From Oscillospiraceae bacterium (GTDB taxonomy: Bacteria; Bacillota; Clostridia; Oscillospirales; Oscillospiraceae), in NCBI GenBank assembly GCA_021201735.1, contig JAJQEJ010000028.1, positions 1 to 54,317 of the forward strand: a DNA stretch of 54,317 nucleotides. Reading direction: 5' to 3'. Numbering within the stretch: the first letter of the stretch is position 1; each line of letters starts with the position of its first letter. Shown piece after piece: positions 33,526-41,085 of this stretch. The notes below the pieces were generated by a model that saw only the letters and a list, made by a program, of their open reading frames with translations, was not told where the DNA came from and ran no database searches. The position numbers and the translations under genes are program-made.

Positions 33526-35223
33526 TCACCAGCTCCAGATCACATACGCCCCCTGCGCATCACAAGAAGGTTCCTCAATTAAAAACAGTGCGGCCTGCTC
33601 TTTCAGCACTTGTTTTAGCCGGAGTATATCGCGCCCGCTCAGGTTTACATCCTCCCCCTTTTCTGCGGCGTTGAGGGTGCTGCACACTGGAAGAATCCTG
33701 ACGTCAAACCCGCCACTCGCATCGGAAAATTTGACCCAGGTGGGGAGGTACGATACCTCCGAAATAAAGGCACTTCCCGTCTCATCCCGTTCAAAGCATA
33801 GGTTGAGGATCATGCCTGCATCGGCGGGGGGCTCCCGCTGGGAGGAGAGAAAATTACCGGTGGAATAGGCAATGAGGCGTGTGCATAATGCGTGATCGCC
33901 GCTATCGTTGGTGACAATCTCTACGGGTTGCAATACGTGGGGGTGGCTGGCAATCACAATATCTGCGCCACAGTCCAGCATAAAATGAGCCCAGTCTTGC
34001 CATACCTCACCGGGCTGACACTCGTATTCATCCCCCATATGGGGCATGACGATGACAAAGTCAGGGTTTTCCGCCTTCGCGCGCTGTATATCGTCGCGAA
34101 TCAGCTGTTCGCTCATGATATTGGCGAGGTATGGCTTGCCGGCGGTGAGAGGGAGTCCGTTGGTTCCATAGGTGCAGGAGAGGAACGCGAACTTGATCCC
34201 CTTGATCTCCTTCAAAAACACCCTGTCGCGCGCCTCCTGAGACTGGTATGTTCCGATATGGTCTAGCCCGAGGCTGTCGAGCACATGGATGGTTCGCATA
34301 ATCCCGGATTCCCCTTGGTCGTTGCAGTGGTTGTTGGCGGTGGTTACCATATCAAATCCAGCCTCGCAAAGGGCAGAGGCAAATGCATCGGGTGTGTTGA
34401 AGATTGGAAAATCGGTGTATCCAATCTCTTCTCCGCCCAAAACGGTCTCCAGATTGCCCACCGCATAGTCCGCCGCAGCGATGGAATCGCGGATCGACGC
34501 GAAAGAATTTCCAAAATCGTATGAACCGTCGTTCTGATAGGCCTCATAAAGCTGTCGCGTGTGTACCATAAGGTCACCCACAAAGGAAAGCCTGACAGTA
34601 GATGTGCTTTGTTGCAGCGCAGGTTCGGGTGCATCTTCCGGCACAAAGCCCCACCCCTGCCAGGTGTATCTGTAGTTTTTCTCCGCACCGTTTGCATCGT
34701 CCTGCGTATATTCGCCCTCCACGGTTTTTAAGACGGCACCGGTGGATACGGGCGTTTGGATGCCTTCTCCGATTTCAAAGCGGTAGATTGGCCGTGGCAA
34801 ATTCGATGACGCCCATAACGATTTGGCATATCCACCGCGGATGGTATACAAAAAAAGATGGTTCCGAACGCTTGGGTCGTCGTTTTCGTCGTAGCCTTCA
34901 TAAAAGCTATACGATTTCCACAGGGAAAACAAGCAGTCCATATTGCCATCCCCATCCACGTCAAAAAGGCGGAAATCATCGACAAACCAGTATGGGTCGG
35001 AACACCAGATTTGATCCCCGTCGCGTGTGTGGAAGGAGAGCACACCGTCTGTAAGCATATAGGTGTAGTCCCCCGACGTCTCTGTTCTGTGTACCGGTTC
35101 GCAAAGGGATTTGGCCGCTATAAATGCCCGGTATGCGTCCGTATCTCCATATTCCCGGGAACATCCCGCGAGGGAAGCCGTCAAAAGCGCCGCTCCGGCC
35201 AGCGCGCATAGTACCTTTCTCAT
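33526..35223 (-). CDS. CapA-family lipoprotein
   Basis: The 565-aa lipoprotein has lipobox LAGC with lipidated Cys21. An N-terminal region (about 25-200) contains a calcium-loop-like motif (FDVDGDGNMD). A CapA/PgsA metallophosphatase-like domain (about 205-565) shows SFVGDLMVHTRQLYEAY, GNLETVLGGEE, TTANNHCNDQG and ASHPHVLQPVEI. CapA proteins belong to poly-gamma-glutamate capsule systems, but none of CapB/C/D is present here, so a different substrate is likely. Its ATG overlaps the stop of the upstream DUF3160 gene (ATGA), so the two are made together. Confidence 0.88.
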   Translation of the reverse strand: MRKVLCALAGAALLTASLAGCSREYGDTDAYRAFIAAKSLCEPVHRTETSGDYTYMLTDGVLSFHTRDGDQIWCSDPYWFVDDFRLFDVDGDGNMDCLFSLWKSYSFYEGYDENDDPSVRNHLFLYTIRGGYAKSLWASSNLPRPIYRFEIGEGIQTPVSTGAVLKTVEGEYTQDDANGAEKNYRYTWQGWGFVPEDAPEPALQQSTSTVRLSFVGDLMVHTRQLYEAYQNDGSYDFGNSFASIRDSIAAADYAVGNLETVLGGEEIGYTDFPIFNTPDAFASALCEAGFDMVTTANNHCNDQGESGIMRTIHVLDSLGLDHIGTYQSQEARDRVFLKEIKGIKFAFLSCTYGTNGLPLTAGKPYLANIMSEQLIRDDIQRAKAENPDFVIVMPHMGDEYECQPGEVWQDWAHFMLDCGADIVIASHPHVLQPVEIVTNDSGDHALCTRLIAYSTGNFLSSQREPPADAGMILNLCFERDETGSAFISEVSYLPTWVKFSDASGGFDVRILPVCSTLNAAEKGEDVNLSGRDILRLKQVLKEQAALFLIEEPSCDAQGAYVIWSW

Positions 35224-37454
35224 GAAACCGTATAGGCTTCTTTCCATGCGGCAAGAGGGGGGATTTCATCTTGATTGAGCGCCTGGTGCCACGCCTCATC
35301 GGTCATGCGCTGATCGAGGGGCACCGTGAACTCATATTGAGAGTAGACAACCCCGACGCCGAGCACCACCTCACCGTCTCTCGGGAAGGCGACTACAATG
35401 GTTTTGGCGAAACCGGTTGCCTCTTCCAGAACAATGCCATTGGGGTCGGTTGCGACGTCAGCCACAATGGCGTCCGGGTGCTCATATAGATACGATTCCT
35501 TTTGGACATTTCCATACTCGTCTGCCATGGCGTCTAATTCATCTTTTTTCGCCGCGTCCCAGATATGCTCAAGGTCGCCGCCGTAATTGCGGATAAAATC
35601 ATAGTCCTCGCTTGTCAGCTCTGTATTTGCCAGTTCCTTTTGAGATATTTCCATCAGCTGATTTGCAACTTCACAGAGACGCGCCAAAGCGGCGTCCGCT
35701 TCCTCCGTAATCAGATTAGCGGCGGTAAGCCCCTCCTGTGTCTGCTTTACAAGCAGGGCCAATCTGCCGAAGAGTTCGGGATTGGGCTCCACATAGCCCC
35801 GGTCATCCGGGGGTGGGGGCGCTTCCATACCGCCATCGCCCCGCTCCGCCATGGCCTGTTTGCCATAGAGGAGGGTGTCGTGTTTCAGCTCGGTCCAGCT
35901 CCCCAAAAAGGTATTGAGCTCCTTACGTGTCCATGCTGTGTTCTCCATGAAAAACGGATACCCTGTCCTGTCGGTATTGCCTGCGAGCGGGCGCAGCATG
36001 TTAAGCCACGACCAATAGAGATTCGACGTCCAGACGTCATCCTCCACCGCGCCGGTATAGGTTCTTATATCAGCCAGGTTACCGGCATAGTCGGGATAGG
36101 CTTCCACGCCGTAATCGCTTTTGAGGATACTGTATGCCTCATCAGAGCCGAAGGCGGCCGGAATATCCAAGGCGTTTGGCAGCATGCGCCCAGGGGTCTC
36201 CCTGTCGATCAACCGCTGGAAGATCGCGGCGTCTATGGTGAAACGCTGGCCCAGGAACCGGAACCCGGAGATGGCCGCCTCGCGGTCCGGCTGGAGGGTT
36301 TCGTCGTATACGGGGATGGAGTTGATGGCCGGGGGAGGCAATGTTTTTACCACTGCAAGGGCCTGCTCAAATTTTGCCGCATCCGTCACCTCTTCCAGCG
36401 TACCGATGCTGTCTCCATAAATGCCGGACAAGCTCTGCACATAGTCGGCCGGGGTGATATCGTCACACTCACCGACAAAAAAGTTAATCGTTTCAAAGAT
36501 CGAATACCACGCCTGTTCATTTTCCTGTGCCTGAAGGGCGGACGTCATCAAAAGGGCGGAGCGCACCTCGTCGGGGTAGGCGGAGCGCAGCGTCATCTGT
36601 CCGTACCACATGGAGGCTCTGAAATAATTCCCGAGCTCCTCCGACTGGGTGTAATGGCTGCGGGGGATAAACTGGGAGTAGTCGGCGCTGTAGTACTCCG
36701 TCATGTTGGAAAAGGTCTGGCCATAGTTAATAAGCGGGGATTCACTGATCCCTGCGGCGGCGTCAATGAGGGCAAGCTCCGCATTGACTAAATCAGCGGC
36801 CTCCTCTTTTACAGCAAAACTATCGTCAAGCAATCTGCCGCCGACGCCAAAAAAAGCGACGTTCCTGATGGCGGCGTTTTCAAATTCTGTGCCCTTGAGC
36901 TGTAAGTATTGCTGATAGGACGCCTCCGCCATATGCTCCGATAGCGTTTTTAAAGAGTGTGCGAGGCTGCTGCGCTCCACATCTTTCAGCACATAGTCGT
37001 ACATCAAATGGAAGGTATGGACGGCGGAGTCGGTGGTGATAAAATTGGGGACATAATTATAGCGGTTGCTTTCGTATAGGCTGTAATATTCTCGGCTGTT
37101 CATGGAATCCATAACGGCAAAGCCGTTTTGCTCTATGAGGCCGGCAGCTTCGTCCGGTAACTGAAGAGAAAAATAGTAGTCACCCACATCATCGGTGCCA
37201 TACTGAAACTGATTTATGTTGATCACGTTGCTAAGTCCCGGCTGAACGCTGTATTCGGGTACATTTGCACCGCCGCTGTAGTAGAAAACCTCGGTGGCGG
37301 GGAATAGGGTATTTGTTTTGGCAAGCTGATTATTGGGGCTGTTCGTCGGGGGAACGGGGGTATCCGTCACGCCCGGTTCCGTGCCGGACTTGGTACACGC
37401 CGCCAAGGACAAAAGCGTTGCAAGGGCTAAGGAAATGGCAACAAATCTCTTCAT
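35220..37454 (-). CDS. DUF3160 lipoprotein
   Basis: The 744-aa exported lipoprotein (lipobox LAAC, Cys20) has a short Thr/Pro-rich tether followed by a large alpha-helical DUF3160 domain that fills the rest. Visible landmarks are SRYNYVPNFITTDSAVHTFH-like sequence near residue 135 and the C-terminal GVGVVYSQYEFTVPLDQRMT. The molecular function of DUF3160 is not known. ATG 37454 follows GGAGGAG; the upstream in-frame starts precede that site. It has its own promoter and is translationally coupled to the CapA-like gene. Confidence 0.88.
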   Translation of the reverse strand: MKRFVAISLALATLLSLAACTKSGTEPGVTDTPVPPTNSPNNQLAKTNTLFPATEVFYYSGGANVPEYSVQPGLSNVININQFQYGTDDVGDYYFSLQLPDEAAGLIEQNGFAVMDSMNSREYYSLYESNRYNYVPNFITTDSAVHTFHLMYDYVLKDVERSSLAHSLKTLSEHMAEASYQQYLQLKGTEFENAAIRNVAFFGVGGRLLDDSFAVKEEAADLVNAELALIDAAAGISESPLINYGQTFSNMTEYYSADYSQFIPRSHYTQSEELGNYFRASMWYGQMTLRSAYPDEVRSALLMTSALQAQENEQAWYSIFETINFFVGECDDITPADYVQSLSGIYGDSIGTLEEVTDAAKFEQALAVVKTLPPPAINSIPVYDETLQPDREAAISGFRFLGQRFTIDAAIFQRLIDRETPGRMLPNALDIPAAFGSDEAYSILKSDYGVEAYPDYAGNLADIRTYTGAVEDDVWTSNLYWSWLNMLRPLAGNTDRTGYPFFMENTAWTRKELNTFLGSWTELKHDTLLYGKQAMAERGDGGMEAPPPPDDRGYVEPNPELFGRLALLVKQTQEGLTAANLITEEADAALARLCEVANQLMEISQKELANTELTSEDYDFIRNYGGDLEHIWDAAKKDELDAMADEYGNVQKESYLYEHPDAIVADVATDPNGIVLEEATGFAKTIVVAFPRDGEVVLGVGVVYSQYEFTVPLDQRMTDEAWHQALNQDEIPPLAAWKEAYTVS

Positions 37455-37502
37455 AGTAACTCCTCCTACCATCATCATTGCATTTGTATAAAATGCTGAC
37501 TT

Positions 37503-37537
37503 AGCATTATTCTATCGTATAACCCAAATATATACAA
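37503..37537 (-). promoter_or_regulatory. Promoter of the DUF3160-CapA pair
   Basis: TTGTAT (37537-37532), a 17-nt spacer and TAGAAT (37514-37509) lie 55 nt upstream of the start. A dyad AATGCT/AGCATT (37492-37497 and 37503-37508) lies exactly at the expected transcript start and could be an operator. Confidence 0.6.
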
Positions 37538-37583
37538 GCAAAATTAAAAATAAAAGTGAAAAGCGGATAACCATATTTACGAC

Positions 37584-37621
37584 ACAAAGTGGTTGAAATC
37601 ACATGATTTCAACCACTTTGT
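37584..37621. repeat. Dispersed perfect palindrome, copy 1
   Basis: A 17-bp perfect inverted repeat (ACAAAGTGGTTGAAATC and its complement) surrounds ACAT. The first 16 nt of the arm are identical in the copy at 54279-54314. There is no T-run on either side, so it is not a standard terminator. It lies between the rnc stop and the DUF3160 promoter. Confidence 0.85.
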
Positions 37622-37631
37622 CTACAACCTA

Positions 37632-38333
37632 TTATTTTTCATCATTGTCGAGCTGCGCGATCGCCTCTTTCGCCGCGCTCTGCTCCGCTTCTTTTTTGCT
37701 GTGCCCCTCTCCTGTCCCCATAGGGACACCGTTGAGTGTCACCTCCACGCGAAAGGTCTTCGCGTGATCCGGGCCGGAGGATTTCACCAGCGCATAGCGC
37801 AGCACCTGCCCGCTCTTGCGCTGCACCAGCTCCTGCAGCGCGGTCTTATAGTCGCAGTTGGCGTAAGCTTCGGGCTGATGATCTAATATCAGCCGCTGGA
37901 TGCTCTTGCGCGCTGAGCCGATCCCGCCGTCCAGATAGACCGCCGCGAGGATCGCCTCCACCGCGTCCGCCATGATCGATGGGCGCGCCCGCCCGCCCGC
38001 CACGCACTCTCCGTGGCCGAGCTTGAGATGCGCCCCCAGATCCAGCCGCCGCGCGACTTCCGCGAGACTCCCCTCGCACACCAGCAGCGCTCGCATGCGC
38101 GTTAAATCGCCCTCCGGCATGTCCGGGTGTTCACGGTAAAGCCGGTCTGCAACCACCATCCCCAGAATGGAATCTCCTAAAAACTCCAGCCTCTCGTTGC
38201 TGCGCATCCCCTCGCTTTTGTGCTCGTTTGCGTAAGAGCTGTGCGTAATCGCCTGATCCAACAGATCGGGCGCTTTAAAGGTGTACCCCAGCTTTTCCTC
38301 CAGACCGACCACGCACATCTGCGGTTTAGCCAT
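37632..38333 (-). CDS. rnc: Ribonuclease III
   Basis: The 233-aa double-strand-specific endonuclease processes rRNA and structured mRNAs. The catalytic signature ERLEFLGDSIL spans about 47-57, the second acidic patch (MADAVEAILAAVYLDGG) follows, and a C-terminal dsRNA-binding domain (about 160-230) is present. The ATG lies within the last codons of acpP (8-nt overlap) with no clear ribosome site of its own, indicating coupling. The common partner smc does not follow; the palindromic repeat does. Confidence 0.97.
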   Translation of the reverse strand: MAKPQMCVVGLEEKLGYTFKAPDLLDQAITHSSYANEHKSEGMRSNERLEFLGDSILGMVVADRLYREHPDMPEGDLTRMRALLVCEGSLAEVARRLDLGAHLKLGHGECVAGGRARPSIMADAVEAILAAVYLDGGIGSARKSIQRLILDHQPEAYANCDYKTALQELVQRKSGQVLRYALVKSSGPDHAKTFRVEVTLNGVPMGTGEGHSKKEAEQSAAKEAIAQLDNDEK

Positions 38334-38565
38334 CGTCGTCCAGCTTGGCGGTCAGGTAGTTGACCAGATCGCCAACCGTAGCAATTTTCGCAAGATCCTC
38401 CTCGCTCATCTCCTCGACGCCGAATTCCTCTTCCAGCGCCATTGTGAGCTCCACGATATCCAGAGAATCCGCCCCGAGCTCTTCAAACGTGGTATCCATG
38501 CTAATACTCTCCTGCTCCACGCTGAATTGCTCTGCCAGCAAAGTAAGAAGCTTTTCAAAAACCAT
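38326..38565 (-). CDS. acpP: Acyl carrier protein
   Basis: The 79-aa ACP has the phosphopantetheine serine at Ser34 in GADSLDIVEL. The protein is very acidic, as usual, and carries growing acyl chains in fatty acid synthesis. It lies between plsX and rnc. The fabD and fabG genes that often separate plsX from acpP are missing here. It has a near-consensus promoter at 38641-38669. Confidence 0.98.
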   Translation of the reverse strand: MVFEKLLTLLAEQFSVEQESISMDTTFEELGADSLDIVELTMALEEEFGVEEMSEEDLAKIATVGDLVNYLTAKLDDDG

Positions 38566-38640
38566 AAACTATCGTCTCCTATCCACACTTTGATGTGGTG
38601 CAATCTGCCGCATCAGAATCTGACGCGTCTTCGTATTAAA

Positions 38641-38669
38641 ATAATAGGCAAGATTTGCCGCCGTGTCAA
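38641..38669 (-). promoter_or_regulatory. Promoter of acpP-rnc
   Basis: TTGACA (38669-38664), a 17-nt spacer and TATTAT (38646-38641). An 11-bp palindrome TCAGAATCTGA (38613-38623) lies in the 5' leader and may bind a regulator; it does not match the FapR consensus I know. Confidence 0.8.
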
Positions 38670-38701
38670 GTACCTATGCAAAAAACTTTCCATGATGCAA
38701 A

Positions 38702-39748
38702 CTATCCCTGTTGCCCTTCCATTTCGGAAGACGTGCGGATACTCATATAGTCCATATTCTCCACAATATCCTCAATAATACCCGCACCGGCAAAATGTGC
38801 GGCCTGACGGATGGCATTTTTAATGGCAACCGCATCGGACGAGCCGTGCGCCTTAATGACCGGCTTTGCAATGCCAAGCAGGGCGGTACCGCCGATTTCA
38901 CCGGAATCCATCTGCTTTTTTAAGCCCCTCAGCCCGTCGCCGACCACAAGCGCCGCCAGTTTGGTAAATAGATTCTTTTTGAAAATCCCCTTGAGCTGCT
39001 GCATCAGAATGCCCGCCGTCCCCTCCATGGTCTTGAGCAGAATGTTGCCGGAATAGCCGTCCGTCACAATGACGTCTACGTCTCCGTAGATGGCTTCCCG
39101 CGCCTCGATATTGCCGACGAAATGAATCCGCCCCTCCTCGCCCGCGCGCTTGAGCAGGGCACCTGCCTCCCGCTGTAAATCGGTGCCCTTCGCGTCCTCG
39201 GCACCGATATTGAGCAGCCCCACCCGCGGTTCGGGGCACTTGAGCACCCGCTCGGCGTAGTACGAGCCCATAAAGGCAAACTGCAGCAAATATTCGGGCG
39301 TACACTCCGCCGTCGCGCCGCAGTCAATCAGCACGGCATTGCCCTGTCCGGTCGGTATCGCGGGTGCCAGCGCCGCGCGGCGGATGCCCTTAATCCGCTT
39401 GACCATCAGGGTAGCCGCCGACAAGAGCGCGCCGGTGCTCCCGGCTGAGACAAAGGCGTCTCCGCCGCCGTCCTTGAGCAGGTTTAGGCCGACCGTGAGG
39501 GAGGAGTCCTTCTTCTCCTTAAAGGCGCTTGCGGGGTTATCACAGCTACCCACCACCTCTGAGGCGTGTACAATCTCCAGCCCATCCGGCAGTTTGCTGT
39601 ACCCCTGCTCCTTGAGCACCTGTAGGATCGCCTCTCCGCGCCCCACCAGCACGATTTGGGTGCCCAGCTCCTTGTGCGCTGCGAGCGCGCCCTCCACCGT
39701 GGACTGTGGGGCGTGGTCGCCGCCCATCGCATCGAGAATAATCTTCAT
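38702..39748 (-). CDS. plsX: Phosphate acyltransferase PlsX
   Basis: The 348-aa enzyme makes acyl-phosphate from acyl-ACP for phospholipid synthesis by PlsY. It has the typical start MKIILDAMGGDHAP and the conserved DGYSGNILLKTMEG segment. Its ATG overlaps the trmFO stop (ATGA), so it is read with the trmFO unit. acpP follows after 136 nt with its own promoter. Confidence 0.97.
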   Translation of the reverse strand: MKIILDAMGGDHAPQSTVEGALAAHKELGTQIVLVGRGEAILQVLKEQGYSKLPDGLEIVHASEVVGSCDNPASAFKEKKDSSLTVGLNLLKDGGGDAFVSAGSTGALLSAATLMVKRIKGIRRAALAPAIPTGQGNAVLIDCGATAECTPEYLLQFAFMGSYYAERVLKCPEPRVGLLNIGAEDAKGTDLQREAGALLKRAGEEGRIHFVGNIEAREAIYGDVDVIVTDGYSGNILLKTMEGTAGILMQQLKGIFKKNLFTKLAALVVGDGLRGLKKQMDSGEIGGTALLGIAKPVIKAHGSSDAVAIKNAIRQAAHFAGAGIIEDIVENMDYMSIRTSSEMEGQQG

Positions 39749-41085
39749 GTTCTATTCTCCCCCTTTCCCGGGTCGATACGCGGCAGCAGTGCCTCCATAC
39801 ATTGGAGCGCCCGTGCGCTGATCTCCGCGTTTTTATTGCGCTTCCCCTTCACGCGGTGGTCAAGGGGCGGAATGATGCCGAAATTGATGTTCATCGGCTG
39901 AAACGCGCCGACGCTCTCGTCGCTGACATAGCGCGCCAGCGCGCCGATGCCGGTCTTCTGCGGGAAATCGACGGGCGGCAACCCCTTCATGCGGTTTGCA
40001 AGCTCCACCGCCGCAAGCAGGCCGGACGCGGTGGACTCCACATACCCCTCCACCCCCGTAATCTGCCCCGCAAAGCAGATGCGCGGCTCTTTTTTGAGCT
40101 GGTAATAGCGGTTTAGGAGGCGGGGACTATCGAGATAGGTGTTGCGGTGCATCACACCGTAGCGCAGGAATTGCGCATTCCGTAGCGCCGGGATCATGGA
40201 GAACACCCGCTGCTGCTCCGGAAAACGCAGGTGGGTCTGAAACCCCACCAGATTGTAGATTGTCCCCTGCGCGTTGTCACGGCGCAGCTGCACGACCGCA
40301 TGCGGCTGCGCCCCCGTGCGCGGATCGCGCAGGCCCTTGGGCTTGAGCGGGCCGTAGAGCAGGGTATCCACACCGCGCCGCGCCATGACCTCAACCGGCA
40401 TGCACCCTTCAAAGACCTGTTTGTCCTCAAAGCCGTGCACCTCGGCCTCCTGCGCGGTGCTGAGCGCCTCCCAAAACGCCTCGTAGGTCTCCCGCGTCAT
40501 GGGACAGTTGATATAATCGGGCGTCCCCTTGTCGTAGCGGGAGGCAAACCATGCCTGCTCCATATCCACGCTATCAAAGGAGACAAGGGGTGCAGCCGCG
40601 TCGAAAAAGTTGAGATAGCCGCACCCTGGAAAGAGGGCCGCGATCTGTTCCGAGAGCGCGTCCGACGTCAGGGGGCCGCTTGCAATCACCACCGGGCCCG
40701 CCGGGATTTCGGTCACTTCCCCCTCCACGACGGTAATCAGGGGATGGGCCTTGACGCGCTCTGTGACCGCGCGCGCAAAGGCGTCGCGGTCAACCGCGAG
40801 CGCCCCGCCTGCCGGTACGCGGTTACAGTCCGCGCAGGTGATAATGAGAGAGCCGAGCCGCCGTAGCTCTTCCTTTAACAGCCCCACGGCGTTTTCCAGC
40901 TGATCGGACCGCAGGGAATTGGAGCAGACCAGCTCCGCAAAATAGTCGCTGTGGTGCGCGGGGGTCATTTTTTTTGGCTTCATCTCGCAGAGCGTGACCG
41001 GAATACCGCGCTCCGCCAGCTGCCACGCACACTCCGCCCCGGCAAGGCCCGCGCCGACGACAACCACCGTTTCCATTTCCATCAT
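39745..41085 (-). CDS. trmFO: Folate-dependent tRNA m5U54 methyltransferase TrmFO
   Basis: The 446-aa FAD enzyme methylates U54 of tRNA using methylenetetrahydrofolate. The N-terminal FAD-binding fold (VVVVGAGLAGAECAWQLAER) is followed by the family motifs CSNSLRSDQLENAVGLLKEE and CADCNRVPAGGALAVDRD. It overlaps topA by ATGA; in-frame ATGs at 41085, 41082 and 41076 cannot be separated. The topA-trmFO order is typical of Firmicutes. Confidence 0.97.
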   Translation of the reverse strand: MMEMETVVVVGAGLAGAECAWQLAERGIPVTLCEMKPKKMTPAHHSDYFAELVCSNSLRSDQLENAVGLLKEELRRLGSLIITCADCNRVPAGGALAVDRDAFARAVTERVKAHPLITVVEGEVTEIPAGPVVIASGPLTSDALSEQIAALFPGCGYLNFFDAAAPLVSFDSVDMEQAWFASRYDKGTPDYINCPMTRETYEAFWEALSTAQEAEVHGFEDKQVFEGCMPVEVMARRGVDTLLYGPLKPKGLRDPRTGAQPHAVVQLRRDNAQGTIYNLVGFQTHLRFPEQQRVFSMIPALRNAQFLRYGVMHRNTYLDSPRLLNRYYQLKKEPRICFAGQITGVEGYVESTASGLLAAVELANRMKGLPPVDFPQKTGIGALARYVSDESVGAFQPMNINFGIIPPLDHRVKGKRNKNAEISARALQCMEALLPRIDPGKGENRT

